Assembly (NCBI RefSeq): GCF_001898315.1
Contig: NZ_MKTQ01000020.1
Location: 1-51,805 of the forward strand
Origin: Microbacterium sp. 70-16
GTDB taxonomy: Bacteria; Actinomycetota; Actinomycetes; Actinomycetales; Microbacteriaceae
Length of the DNA: 51,805 nt
Direction of reading: 5' to 3'
Positions 1 through 7,791 of this stretch are shown here, in pieces. Position 1 is the stretch's first letter. Each line of letters starts with the position of its first letter. Under the pieces are notes generated by a model. It saw only the letters and a list, made by a program, of their open reading frames with translations, had not been told where the DNA came from and did no database searches. The translations under genes were made by a program, and so were the position numbers.

Positions 1-60
1 CACCGGCAATCCCCCTGGCCCCGAGAGCAAATATCGGCTGGCCCCGAACCGCAATAATCA
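1..60. repeat. Possible IS21-type insertion sequence end (partial)
   Basis: The ten-base block CTGGCCCCGA occurs at 15-24 and again at 38-47, a spacing of 23 bp, in AT-richer sequence. On the minus strand this reads as repeated TCGGGGCCAG blocks separated by a short AT-rich stretch. Ends of IS21-family elements typically carry several such GGGGCCA-containing repeats. No transposase is visible because the window begins here. The assignment is from pattern memory only. Confidence 0.35.
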
Positions 61-67
61 GTGGCCC

Positions 68-397
68 TCAAGACTCCAAATACTCACTCAGACGCTGCCG
101 TCCTCTCTCCTCACCCGTGATCGGGTCATGCCCGGTCAACCAGACCCGCAGTCCTCCCGCCGAAAGCTCGTCGCGAACGATGACACGGTCTTGGATGCTG
201 AAACGCGCCACGGTGGTGTCGCTTGCTCCGGCGTAGGCTTCGAGCGCATCGGCTCCGACCTGCAGGTGGGCGTCACACGTGCCCTTGAGCGCGTAGGCGA
301 TGGCCTGTCGAATGCCGCGCGAATCGCCGCCTCGCTTCCAACGCTCCAGTCCGCCGCGCATGTCATGCACGCTACGCGCGTTTCTAGTCGCGCACAA
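68..397 (-). CDS. Hypothetical protein, possibly a gene remnant
   Basis: This minus-strand frame could encode up to 109 aa from a TTG at 397; ATG at 361 or GTG at 370 are alternative starts. None has a clear ribosome binding site. The C-terminal half has coherent mixed composition (for example GLRVWLTGHDPITGEERGR), which looks protein-like and argues against a random frame. I do not recognise a family. It lies between the IS-like end and the arsenic genes, so it may be the surviving C-terminus of a gene disrupted when the island was assembled. Competing overlapping frames are richer in Ser/Arg and look like shadows. Confidence 0.3.
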   Translation of the reverse strand: MCATRNARSVHDMRGGLERWKRGGDSRGIRQAIAYALKGTCDAHLQVGADALEAYAGASDTTVARFSIQDRVIVRDELSAGGLRVWLTGHDPITGEERGRQRLSEYLES

Positions 398-576
398 CTA
401 GCAAACATCATTGATGCCTGCGTGCATTGCTGTCTTTTTTTCGCTAGCTATTTCGCTGACTATCTCTCTCGACTGCTGCTGGACTGCAGGGTCGAAGGGG
501 TTTCGCGAAGTGTTTTGGGCTCGGCAGGGCAACTTCTGTCGTCAAAGAAGCGTCGCGCGGCAGGCAACAGCGCTTG
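398..576. other. Intergenic stretch without a recognised gene
   Basis: These 179 bases between the hypothetical frame and the end of the arsC operon are AT-richer than the surroundings and contain a T7 run near 432-440. I see no credible start with a ribosome binding site and no strong hairpin. The small inverted pair CTTCT/AGAAG on the minus strand is too weak to call a terminator. Confidence 0.4.
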
Positions 577-984
577 TCACTCGGGCGCCGGAGAATCGAG
601 CGCGAGCGTTCGGACGTGGGAGAGAACACGATCCCGGAGGCCCCGAACACCTTCGATGTCCCAGCTGTCGGGGTCGGGGAACTCCCATTCGATCAGTCGC
701 CCAGTAATCGGCCCGGGAAGGGTAAGCCGCGACTTCATCGTGATGACAACATCGGCCGTCCGCAGATCGGCGGCCGTGACGGCGCGCGGGCGCGCCCCAC
801 TGGTATCGATGCCCAGCTCTTGCAATGATTCGGCGATCACCGGATTGATGTGAGCGGCAGGCGAGATCCCGCCGCTGATCGAGTTCACGCGCTCCGACGC
901 AATGTATCCGAGCAGGTGCGCGCCGAGCTGAGATCGGCCGGCGTTGTGCTGGCAGATAAAGAGGATGAGGGGCGACGCGCTCAC
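577..984 (-). CDS. Low-molecular-weight phosphatase / ArsC-like protein lacking the distal cysteines
   Basis: The 135-aa protein has the LMW-PTPase P-loop near its N-terminus (C-x5-R-S, read as CQHNAGRS). The segment that in arsenate reductases reads MGCGDxCP is here MKSRLTLPGP, so the two resolving-region cysteines are absent. The C-terminal aspartate region (EFPDPDSWD) remains. It may be a true phosphatase, or a reductase relying entirely on an external thiol such as mycothiol. The start is GTG at 984, five bases after the upstream arsC stop, so it is the last gene of the arsC operon. Fold assignment is firm; substrate is uncertain. Confidence 0.75.
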   Translation of the reverse strand: MSASPLILFICQHNAGRSQLGAHLLGYIASERVNSISGGISPAAHINPVIAESLQELGIDTSGARPRAVTAADLRTADVVITMKSRLTLPGPITGRLIEWEFPDPDSWDIEGVRGLRDRVLSHVRTLALDSPAPE

Positions 985-989
985 ACCGC

Positions 990-1637
990 CTACTTGTCGC
1001 CGGGGATAAGTTCCGCGAGCAGGTGCTCAACCCGAGACTGCACATCGTCGCGGACCGCTCGCACACCGTCCAGCGTGAGGTCTGCAGGGTCGGCGAGCTC
1101 CCAGTCCAGGTACCGTTTGCCAGGGTACAGAGGGCACGCATCGCCGCATCCCATTGTGACCACCGCGTCCGCCGCGCGGACGACATCATCGGTCAGCGGC
1201 TTGGGGAACTCTTCAGAGACGTCGATCCCGAGCTCCGCAAGCACCGTCACAACGGATGCGAGGATGCCGGCACCAGGCTGGGAGCCGGCAGACCGCACAT
1301 GGATGCGATCGCCCGCGAGGTGGCGGGTGATCGCGGCTGCCATTTGCGACCGTCCCGAGTTCTGGACGCACACATAGAGCACCTCGGGCACCGGCTTGGC
1401 GATAAAGCCGCGCGACTGAGCGAGCGCAGTGAGTCGATCGCGGGCAAATTTCTCCGCGAGCGACGGCAAGTGAGTAGACACGGCGGCCGTTCTGGCAAGC
1501 GCAGCGTGGGACTCGAAGACAACCCGTTCCACGGTCTCTTCGCTGACCATGCCACTGAACTGCTGCGCCAACCGCTCGGCAGCACGGTGGAGCACGGAAT
1601 CCGCAGACAGAAGCGCATCCTGCCCTTTGCGCGTCAT
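990..1637 (-). CDS. arsC: Arsenate reductase with N-terminal three-helix domain
   Basis: A 215-aa protein. Residues about 1-82 form an all-helical region (SEETVERVVFESHAAL ... FARDRLTALAQ) typical of the three-helix dimerisation module found before some actinobacterial ArsC domains. Residues about 85-215 are an LMW-PTPase-fold arsenate reductase with P-loop CVQNSGRSQ, the MGCGDACPLYPGKRY segment and the DWELADP motif. It should reduce arsenate to arsenite in the cytoplasm, using mycothiol/mycoredoxin or thioredoxin in this lineage. Its ATG overlaps the stop of the preceding arsC by four bases, indicating translational coupling. Confidence 0.9.
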   Translation of the reverse strand: MTRKGQDALLSADSVLHRAAERLAQQFSGMVSEETVERVVFESHAALARTAAVSTHLPSLAEKFARDRLTALAQSRGFIAKPVPEVLYVCVQNSGRSQMAAAITRHLAGDRIHVRSAGSQPGAGILASVVTVLAELGIDVSEEFPKPLTDDVVRAADAVVTMGCGDACPLYPGKRYLDWELADPADLTLDGVRAVRDDVQSRVEHLLAELIPGDK

Positions 1638-2050
1638 GCGGCGCCCCGTTCGGGCAGCAGGTCGGCGATCAGCAACTGCACCCGTCTCCGGATCTCGTCG
1701 CGGATCGGGCGCACCGCGTCGATCCCCTGCCCGGCAGGGTCGTCGAGCTCCCAGTCCTCATAGCGCTTGCCGGGGAAGATCGGACACACGTCTCCACAGC
1801 CCATGGTGATCACGACGTCCGATTCCTTGACGGCGTCGACGGTGAGGACCTTCGGCGTGTTGCCGGCGATGTCGATGCCTTCTTCTGCCATCGCTTCGAT
1901 AGCGACGGGGTTGATCTGATCCTTCGGTGCAGAACCAGCGGAAAGAACGTCAATGCGTCCGCCACCCAACTCCTGAAGAAATCCTGCGGCCATCTGAGAA
2001 CGCCCCGCGTTGTGGACGCAGACAAAGAGAACTGTGGGCTTGACTGACAT
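1634..2050 (-). CDS. arsC: Arsenate reductase, classical single-domain form
   Basis: A 138-aa LMW-PTPase-fold arsenate reductase of standard length. The P-loop CVHNAGRSQ is near residue 11; MGCGDVCPIFPGKRY supplies the distal cysteines, followed by the DWELDDP catalytic-aspartate region. It is the first gene of a three-gene arsC operon and starts at ATG 2050 with a purine-rich AGTGAGAG stretch upstream. The palindromic operator at 2078-2093 lies directly upstream, so the operon probably has its own arsenic-responsive promoter although another minus-strand gene lies only 77 bp away. Confidence 0.93.
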   Translation of the reverse strand: MSVKPTVLFVCVHNAGRSQMAAGFLQELGGGRIDVLSAGSAPKDQINPVAIEAMAEEGIDIAGNTPKVLTVDAVKESDVVITMGCGDVCPIFPGKRYEDWELDDPAGQGIDAVRPIRDEIRRRVQLLIADLLPERGAA

Positions 2051-2075
2051 GGTCTCTCACTTTCTTTTCTTCAAA

Positions 2076-2095
2076 GCATAGAGAATCATCTATGC
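2076..2095. promoter_or_regulatory. ArsR-type operator, arsC operon promoter (ATAGA-N6-TCTAT)
   Basis: A perfect inverted repeat GCATAGA/TCTATGC with a 6-bp spacer; the core ATAGA-N6-TCTAT is 2078-2093. The same core occurs at 3014-3029, 8817-8832, 8842-8857 and 11517-11532. ArsR/SmtB proteins bind short dyads of this shape, so this is probably the repressor site for the arsC operon. Which regulator binds is inferred. Confidence 0.75.
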
Positions 2096-2127
2096 ACTCT
2101 TTTTCAACGGATGATGAACATCTGGTG

Positions 2128-3015
2128 TCATCGCTCAAGGACGGCGGGAAGCAGGTCTCGGACGCGGAGTGCGATCTCGTCCCGAATCGCTCGTATGTCG
2201 CCGATCGGACGACCCACAGGGTCCTCGACATCCCAGTCCAGATACTCTGTCGCTGGATAGGTGGCACAGACATCGCCGCAGCCCATCGTGACGACGATGT
2301 CCGCGCCGCGGACCGCATCATCCGTGAGTGGCTTCGGGAACTCACCCGCGAACGGGATACCGATCTCGTCGAGCGCGGTGATGATCGAGCCTCTGACGTC
2401 GGGGGATGGCGCGGAGCCCGCGGTAAGCACGCGAACCCGATCACCGGCCAGGTGGCGCAGCACGGCCGCGGCGATCTGGGACCGCCCCGCGTTCTGAACA
2501 CAGACGAACAGCACCGTGGGGGTGTTTCCCTGGACGCCCGCACGCGCGGAGGATTCGAGCCGATCTGCTGCGAAGGCTGCGGTGCGTGAACCGAGAAGAT
2601 TCGGATGCGAGGTCCGCTTGAGAAGGTTGTGTGTCTCGGTGACGCACGACTCGATGGTGGGGCGGTCAACCGTACCGTCGAACCGAAGCGCAAGGTCGTC
2701 GACGATGCGGACCAGATCGAAGGGTCGGCGTTCATGGGCCACCGGATTGGCGAACAAAGCCTCAATCCGATCGCGATGCTCGGGGGCGATATTGTACCAG
2801 ACTTGGCGTCCGGAGGGCTCTCTGGCGACGACCCCCTCATCTAAGAGGGCTTTCATGTGGTAGCTCACCGTCGGCTGACGCAACCCGAGCGACTGGGCGA
2901 TCCGGCCGACTAGGACCCGGCCATCCGCAGATGCGAGCATCATCCCGAGGATCGCGGTACGGGTCGGGTCGGCAAGGACTGAGATAGCCCGCACCGACGC
3001 ACCATCCGTACTCAT
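2128..3015 (-). CDS. ArsR winged-helix regulator fused to arsenate reductase
   Basis: A 295-aa fusion. Residues about 1-85 are an ArsR-family winged helix (VLADPTRTAILGMM, recognition helix GLRQPTVSYHMKAL) with no cysteine, so the usual As(III) thiolate site is missing. Residues about 95-160 are the three-helix module. Residues about 168-295 are an ArsC domain with P-loop CVQNAGRSQ and MGCGDVCATYP; the usual CPxYPGKRY run is altered to CATYPATEY. ATG at 3015 is preferred to the in-frame start at 3042 because the longer version would run through the operator and the divergent promoter. It may be a regulator whose sensor is the reductase active site. Confidence 0.85.
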   Translation of the reverse strand: MSTDGASVRAISVLADPTRTAILGMMLASADGRVLVGRIAQSLGLRQPTVSYHMKALLDEGVVAREPSGRQVWYNIAPEHRDRIEALFANPVAHERRPFDLVRIVDDLALRFDGTVDRPTIESCVTETHNLLKRTSHPNLLGSRTAAFAADRLESSARAGVQGNTPTVLFVCVQNAGRSQIAAAVLRHLAGDRVRVLTAGSAPSPDVRGSIITALDEIGIPFAGEFPKPLTDDAVRGADIVVTMGCGDVCATYPATEYLDWDVEDPVGRPIGDIRAIRDEIALRVRDLLPAVLER

Positions 3016-3029
3016 AGACAAGAGTCTAT
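3014..3029. promoter_or_regulatory. ArsR-type operator in the arsR-arsC / arsR divergon
   Basis: ATAGA-CAAGAG-TCTAT, with arms extendable to ATAGAC/GTCTAT. It overlaps the ATG of the leftward arsR-arsC fusion and lies upstream of the -10 box of the rightward arsR (3037-3042). One bound dimer could repress both divergent genes, giving autoregulation. Confidence 0.75.
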
Positions 3030-3036
3030 CCACGGG

Positions 3037-3042
3037 TACCAT
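3037..3042 (+). promoter_or_regulatory. Candidate -10 box for leaderless arsR transcript
   Basis: TACCAT lies six bases before the GTG start at 3049 and no ribosome binding site is present. This arrangement is typical of leaderless actinobacterial genes. Confidence 0.4.
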
Positions 3043-3048
3043 GAGCAG

Positions 3049-3372
3049 GTGCCTTCGCTACTTCCCACCCCGGCCAACTCGGAGTCGATTCCCTCGCTGG
3101 GGCGCTCAGCTGCGGAGGAACTCGCCCGAACTCTTCGAGCTGTTGCCGATCCCACGCGGCTGCAACTGCTCAGCGTGATTCTCGACTCAGCCGACGGTCG
3201 CGCGACGGTCACCCAGCTCACGGAGGCTTTGGGGTTGCGGCAGCCGACGGTGACCCACCACGTGCGCATCCTCGTCGACGACGGCCTGCTCACGCGCGAG
3301 CCGGAGGGCAAGTACGTGTGGTTGTCGGTTGCGCTCGATCGCCGACCGGCGATCGAGGATCTCCTGCGATGA
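3049..3372 (+). CDS. arsR: ArsR-family winged-helix repressor without cysteines
   Basis: A 107-aa ArsR-family protein: dimerisation helix AAEELARTLRAVADPTRLQLL, recognition helix GLRQPTVTHHVRIL, and wing GKYVWLSVALD. It contains no cysteine at all, so it cannot use the CxC arsenite site of classical ArsR. It may sense another ligand, work with the neighbouring fusions, or use non-thiol ligands. The recognition helix begins GLRQPTV, as in the divergent fusion protein, which fits a shared operator. The start is GTG at 3049, probably leaderless. Its stop overlaps the next gene's ATG by four bases. Confidence 0.88.
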   Translation: MPSLLPTPANSESIPSLGRSAAEELARTLRAVADPTRLQLLSVILDSADGRATVTQLTEALGLRQPTVTHHVRILVDDGLLTREPEGKYVWLSVALDRRPAIEDLLR

Positions 3373-4334
3373 GCCCTCACCCTCCTCACCGGATTGGTCG
3401 CCCCCTCGATCTCGAGGCCGCGCAAAGGCGCGCCGCTCAGGCTGCGGTACTCGGGGATACCCTCGCGTTGCGGGTGCTCAGCGTGCTGGCTGCGGGCGTT
3501 CCTGCCGTCAATCTCGCTGCGGCGCTTCACGTGCCTCAAGCGCAGGTCACTTCGGCGCTTCACTCCCTCGAGTCCGTCGGTATCGTCCATCCTGCTTCCG
3601 ATGGGACGCTCATCCTCACCGCAGAGGCGTGGGTAAGATTCGGCCGGCTGTTGGTGAACGGCGATCCCGCTTTGCCAGAACCTCAGGCGGAACCTGCAGT
3701 CACCGCTCTCCCTGTCGCCATCGCCGCAGTCGCGCGCGACCTGTCGTACCGGTTCAGTTCGACGTTCAGCACTGAGACGGTGTCGCGCTATGTCGCGGAG
3801 AGCTATCTTCTGCTCAGCCACCGCGCGCAGGTGCGCACCCATCTGGCTGCGTTGACTGCCCGGTATGCCGCGGATCGTTTGGACGCACTCGCCTCCGCAT
3901 CCGGCCTGTCGCTGCGGGGAACTCCTGAAGTGCTGTTCGTCTGCGTGCAGAATGCCGGTCGGTCGCAGATCGCTGCCGCCTACTTGCGGCATCTCGCCGG
4001 TGGCGCGGTCCACGTTCGGACTGCCGGCTCGGAGCCTGCTATGGCTGTGCACCCGCGAGTCAGGGAAGTTCTCGCTGAAGTGGGGATTCCGCTTTCGGAT
4101 GACTTCCCGAAGCCCCTGACCGACGAAGTCATCCAGGCAGCAGACTACGTGGTGACGATGGGCTGCGGGGACGCGTGCCCGGTCTACCCGGGTAGGCGCT
4201 ACATGGACTGGGAGCTCGAAGATCCACTCACATTGGATGATGCCGGCCTTCGGACAGTACGTGACAGAATCCGCGCCCACGTCGAGAATCTGCTCGCTGA
4301 GATGGGGATCGTGAATCAGCCGGCGAGCCGGTAG
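3369..4334 (+). CDS. Divergent winged-helix domain fused to arsenate reductase
   Basis: A 321-aa protein. Residues about 20-105 look like a degenerate winged helix (LALRVLSVLAAG ... HVPQAQVTSALHSLESVGIV). Residues about 120-185 form the three-helix module (RFSSTFSTETVSRYVAESYLL). Residues about 192-321 are ArsC with CVQNAGRSQ, MGCGDACPVYPGRRY and DWELEDP. ATG 3369 overlaps the arsR stop (ATGA), so the pair is coupled. It is the second winged-helix/ArsC fusion in 2.2 kb, but its recognition helix has diverged and it may not share the ATAGA operator. Its 3' end overlaps the convergent regulator gene by 19 bp. Confidence 0.85.
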   Translation: MSPHPPHRIGRPLDLEAAQRRAAQAAVLGDTLALRVLSVLAAGVPAVNLAAALHVPQAQVTSALHSLESVGIVHPASDGTLILTAEAWVRFGRLLVNGDPALPEPQAEPAVTALPVAIAAVARDLSYRFSSTFSTETVSRYVAESYLLLSHRAQVRTHLAALTARYAADRLDALASASGLSLRGTPEVLFVCVQNAGRSQIAAAYLRHLAGGAVHVRTAGSEPAMAVHPRVREVLAEVGIPLSDDFPKPLTDEVIQAADYVVTMGCGDACPVYPGRRYMDWELEDPLTLDDAGLRTVRDRIRAHVENLLAEMGIVNQPASR

Positions 4335-5020
4335 CCCACGCCACGGACAGTTTCGATGATCGCGGAACCGCGCGCGCCGGTGACCTGCGCAATGCGGGAC
4401 CGCACATGGTTGATCAGCACGCGTACGGACGCGTGTGGGTCAACTGAGCTGCCCTGGCCGCCTGCGTCGACGAGCTGGTCGAGTCCGACGGTGTGCGGAT
4501 GGTTCTGCGCCAACTCGAGCATCACCGCAAACTCGCGCGGTGACGCATCGATGGGGGTGCTTTCCCAGTAGATCCGATGGCTCCTCGCATCGACGGTCAA
4601 GTCACCGATGGTGATGGGACCGCTTGCCAGCGTCTTGGTCGGGAGCGTGCGTAACGTCCGCGCGAGCCGTTCCGCGGTGAGTGGCAGGTCGACAATTCCT
4701 CGGATGCCCGCGCTGAGGGCGGCACTCACCTCGGTGACGCCGGTCGCTGTCGTCAACCCGAGGAGAACGGATGACCCGCAGGTCATGACAGCGATGTCGA
4801 CCACGTCTCGAAGGTCCTGACATGGAATGTCGGAAGAGATCACCAATATTGCTGCCGGATCATGAACCACCTCCCCGAGCGCGGCGACGATGTCGTTGCG
4901 CAACACAAGCGACAACCCGAAGCGACGGAATTCGCTCGCGGCGCCACGTACTGCCGTGTCGTCTGGAGCGAGAACCACCACGCGCGCGGAGCCCAGAAGC
5001 GGCTCAGCGACCATCGTCAT
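4316..5020 (-). CDS. PhoB/OmpR-like regulator with pseudo-receiver domain
   Basis: A 234-aa protein. Residues about 1-120 have a receiver-like alternation ([10 protein letters not shown] ... ILVISSDIP ... GIVDLPLT). The phospho-acceptor Asp, expected four residues before the conserved Pro, is Ser, and the conserved Lys before the late Pro is Leu, so phosphorylation is unlikely. Residues about 130-234 are an OmpR/PhoB winged helix ending [15 protein letters not shown] 5020 overlaps the pstB stop by four bases, making it the last gene of pstSCAB, where phoU often sits; no histidine kinase is nearby. It probably controls phosphate or arsenic genes by a non-canonical signal. Confidence 0.8.
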   Translation of the reverse strand: MTMVAEPLLGSARVVVLAPDDTAVRGAASEFRRFGLSLVLRNDIVAALGEVVHDPAAILVISSDIPCQDLRDVVDIAVMTCGSSVLLGLTTATGVTEVSAALSAGIRGIVDLPLTAERLARTLRTLPTKTLASGPITIGDLTVDARSHRIYWESTPIDASPREFAVMLELAQNHPHTVGLDQLVDAGGQGSSVDPHASVRVLINHVRSRIAQVTGARGSAIIETVRGVGYRLAG

Positions 5021-5895
5021 CCGAACCTGCCGCTGATGTAGTCCTCTGTGCGCTGGTCGTTGGGGTTCTCGAAGATCTGGGACGTCGTCCCATACTCGAC
5101 GAGGACCCCCGTGCGGTTGCCGGTCGTCTCGTCTGGCAGCGCGGTGAAGAACGCTGTGCGGTCCGCCACCCGCGCAGCTTGCTGCATGTTGTGGGTGACG
5201 ATGATGATCGTGTAATCCCGTCGCAGTTCGTGCATCAGGTCTTCGATGCGGCTTGTGGCGATCGGGTCCAGCGACGAGCACGGCTCGTCCATAAGAATGA
5301 CGTCAGGCTTGACCGCGATTGTGCGGGCGATACACAGGCGCTGTTGCTGTCCGCCCGACAGCCCGAAAGCTGACTGCTTGAGCTTGTCCTTGACCTCGCT
5401 CCAGAGAGCCGCTCGCGTCAGCGACTCTTCGACAAGGTCATCCATCGATTCGACCTTCATGCCCGTCACGCGTGGGCCGTACGCGATGTTGTCGTAGATC
5501 GATTTAGGGAACGGGTTGGGCTTCTGAAAGACCATGCCGATGCGCCGCCGAACTTCGATCGGGTCCACGCCCTTGCCGTAAATGTCCTCGTCCTGAAAGA
5601 GCACCTGCCCTTCGACGTGAGCGCCGATGACGAGGTCATTCATTCTGTTCAGGGACCGCAGCAACGTGGACTTTCCGCACCCTGACGGGCCGATCAGTGC
5701 GGTGATCTCCCTCGCTCCGAAGGAGAGGTTCACACCAGTAACCGCGCGAAAGTCACCGTAGAAGACGTTCACGTCTTCGCACCGGATGAGTCCACTCGGA
5801 CTGTCCCGCAGAGTACGGACTTCCGTGGGGTGGAAGTTCGGATGGGGTTCTTCGTGACTATTCGTCGTCGTTGTCAGGTCGCTCATGGCTACCAC
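5017..5895 (-). CDS. pstB: Phosphate ABC transporter ATP-binding protein PstB
   Basis: A 292-aa ATPase of the high-affinity phosphate importer. Walker A is GPSGCGKST, with PstB-typical text [19 protein letters not shown], signature [13 protein letters not shown], Walker [14 protein letters not shown], and switch His in [10 protein letters not shown]. The N-terminal extension is about 35 residues of low complexity. ATG 5895 overlaps pstA by seven bases; ATG 5886 has a better-spaced GGTGG upstream and could be the true start. It energises PstA/PstC at the membrane. Confidence 0.96.
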   Translation of the reverse strand: MVAMSDLTTTTNSHEEPHPNFHPTEVRTLRDSPSGLIRCEDVNVFYGDFRAVTGVNLSFGAREITALIGPSGCGKSTLLRSLNRMNDLVIGAHVEGQVLFQDEDIYGKGVDPIEVRRRIGMVFQKPNPFPKSIYDNIAYGPRVTGMKVESMDDLVEESLTRAALWSEVKDKLKQSAFGLSGGQQQRLCIARTIAVKPDVILMDEPCSSLDPIATSRIEDLMHELRRDYTIIIVTHNMQQAARVADRTAFFTALPDETTGNRTGVLVEYGTTSQIFENPNDQRTEDYISGRFG

Positions 5896-6797
5896 CGTTT
5901 CTGGAACTTGTTGCGAATGAAGATGGCCAGACCGTTCATCAGGAGGAGAACGACCAGCAGAAGAACGCTCGTGGCTGCCGCGAGTTCGTGGAAGCCTTCC
6001 TGAGGTCGTCCTGTCCAGTTGAAGATCTGGATCGGGAGCGTGGTGTACCCGCTTAATAGCCCGTTCGGGTCGAACGTGATGTATACCAGCGCGCCGAGAA
6101 CCAAGAGCGGTGCAGCCTCACCCAGCGCACGAGAAAGAGCAAGGATCGATCCGGTCGCGATACCCGGGACCGCTGCCGGCAAGGTTTGCCGCCACGTCGT
6201 CTGCCACTCTGTTGCGCCCAAGGCAAGCGACCCATCGCGGATCTCTCGTGGAACCCCACGAAGCGCCTCGCGTGTGGAGATGATGATGACCGGCAGAATC
6301 AGCAAGGTCAGCGCGAACGCACCGCCGATGACGATGTTCGTGTCCCCCACGCCGAGAAGCGCAAGAAACGCCAGCGCGAGTAGGCCATAAACAATCGAGG
6401 GGACAGCGGCCAGATTTTGCACGTTCAGCTCGACGAGCCGGTTGTACCACTTGCGACTATCTGCGAATTCTTCGAGGTGCACGGCAGCAGCGATGCCGAT
6501 CGGAATAGCGAGCACTGCGGTTGTGATGATCACCCAGATCGAACCGAGAATAGCTGGCCGAGCGCCTGCGTTGTCGGGCGTCGAAGCGGGGAAGTTGGTG
6601 ATCAGATCCATCGTGAGCTTGTTCTGGCCCTCAATGAAGATCGTGATCAGCAGTGTCACCAGTACGCCGAACGCCACCAGAAGTGACAACCACAGCAGGC
6701 TCAAGAAGATCAGCGCCGATGGGCGCAACTCACCGTTGGTTCCTGTGCCGAGAGGTTTCGCGACAACCAACGGACCTTTAATATCGACGGTCCTCAT
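5889..6797 (-). CDS. pstA: Phosphate ABC transporter permease PstA
   Basis: A 302-aa inner-membrane permease with about six transmembrane segments. It carries the PstA signature [21 protein letters not shown], the EAA-type cytoplasmic loop that docks PstB, and the [14 protein letters not shown] motif. The first segment is near residues 28-55 and a large extracytoplasmic loop follows ([19 protein letters not shown]). It starts two bases after the pstC stop and overlaps pstB, so the operon is tightly coupled. Confidence 0.95.
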   Translation of the reverse strand: MRTVDIKGPLVVAKPLGTGTNGELRPSALIFLSLLWLSLLVAFGVLVTLLITIFIEGQNKLTMDLITNFPASTPDNAGARPAILGSIWVIITTAVLAIPIGIAAAVHLEEFADSRKWYNRLVELNVQNLAAVPSIVYGLLALAFLALLGVGDTNIVIGGAFALTLLILPVIIISTREALRGVPREIRDGSLALGATEWQTTWRQTLPAAVPGIATGSILALSRALGEAAPLLVLGALVYITFDPNGLLSGYTTLPIQIFNWTGRPQEGFHELAAATSVLLLVVLLLMNGLAIFIRNKFQKRW

Positions 6798-6799
6798 GA

Positions 6800-7756
6800 T
6801 CAGTAAATCTCCCTATAGCGCCGCACGACGCGGATACTGATGAAGTTGATCGCTAGCGTGATGACGAACAGCAGCAGACCCACCGCGAACAGGGTGTTGT
6901 ATTCGAGGCTGCCGACGCGAGAGTCGCCGAGCGCTGCGTTGGCGATGAAGCCGGTCATCGTCTGCCCCTGCTCCAGCGGGTTGCTAACGATCCGCGCCTG
7001 GTTGCCCGCAGCGATAGCGACGATCATCGTCTCGCCCACGGCTCGAGAGATCCCCAAAACAATCGCGGCCACGATTCCGGAGAGCGCGGCCGGGAACACG
7101 ACTCGCAACGTTGTTTGCATTCGATTCGCGCCGAGCGCGGCGCTGCCCTGCCGCATCGCGGTGGGCACTGCGGACATCGCATCCTCCGATATGGATGCAA
7201 CGGTCGGGATGATCATCACACCCATCACGAGGCCTGCAGCGAGCACGCTGAACGCGCCCGTGGGCAGTTCCAACCACTCACGGAACACGGTCGCTTGGAC
7301 GAACTGCAGTGCAAAGAACCCGTACACGACCGTCGGCACCCCGGCGAGTATCTCTAGGAGCGGCTTGAGCACCTTGCGGACGTTCGGTTTCGCATACTCC
7401 GAAAGAAGAATGGCGGCGCCGAGCCCGAAGGGAACTGCCACAACTAGTGCGATACCTGTAGTCCACAGGGTGGCCGTGACAAGCGGCAGCACTCCGAAGG
7501 ACGCATCGGCGAACCGGGGTGCCCATCGAGTTCCAAAGAGAAACTCCCACACCGGCACCTCCGCGAAAAACGAGAGCGCTGGAGTGAACAGTGCAATCAA
7601 GATCCCGACGGTTGTCAGAACCGTCGCGATCGCGGCAACGCGCAAGATCGCCTTGATGATGGTCTCGCCGTGTCGCGGCTTACCGGCGAAGTGGCTCGAG
7701 GGCCGGGGGCCCGAGGCGATCCTCGGGCCCCCAACCTTTTCGGTGACAGATGTCAT
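6800..7756 (-). CDS. pstC: Phosphate ABC transporter permease PstC
   Basis: A 318-aa permease, partner of PstA. It shows PstC hallmarks FGVLPLVTATLWTTGIAL, ISEDAMSAVPTAMRQGSAALGA (EAA loop) and GISRAVGETMIVAIAAGNQ. The first transmembrane segment is around residues 35-65, after a soluble N-terminus. Codons about 9-17 lie within a 12-bp GC stem-loop (7705-7732), so translation initiation or mRNA stability here may be tuned relative to pstS. It starts 35 bp after the pstS stop. Confidence 0.95.
   Translation of the reverse strand: MTSVTEKVGGPRIASGPRPSSHFAGKPRHGETIIKAILRVAAIATVLTTVGILIALFTPALSFFAEVPVWEFLFGTRWAPRFADASFGVLPLVTATLWTTGIALVVAVPFGLGAAILLSEYAKPNVRKVLKPLLEILAGVPTVVYGFFALQFVQATVFREWLELPTGAFSVLAAGLVMGVMIIPTVASISEDAMSAVPTAMRQGSAALGANRMQTTLRVVFPAALSGIVAAIVLGISRAVGETMIVAIAAGNQARIVSNPLEQGQTMTGFIANAALGDSRVGSLEYNTLFAVGLLLFVITLAINFISIRVVRRYREIY
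7705..7732 (-). other. Strong stem-loop inside the 5' end of pstC
   Basis: A perfect 12-bp GC-rich stem (7705-7716 with 7721-7732) with a four-base loop sits in the first 18 codons of pstC, just after the pstS-pstC gap. It is a plausible processing or attenuation structure that keeps the binding protein in excess over the permeases, as often needed in binding-protein ABC operons. The T run lies on the wrong side for a simple minus-strand terminator. Confidence 0.5.
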
Positions 7757-7791
7757 GACGACAGATCGAGTCAGAAGTGAGCGGCGCCGGC

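Noticed and set aside
128..853. A 241-codon plus-strand frame at the left edge
   Set aside because: It runs antisense to the ArsC-like gene at 577-984 and has no ribosome binding site or family features.
3016..3042. Upstream start adding nine residues to the arsR-arsC fusion
   Set aside because: Translation from 3042 would run through the palindromic operator and the divergent promoter; ATG 3015 fits the ArsR N-terminus better.
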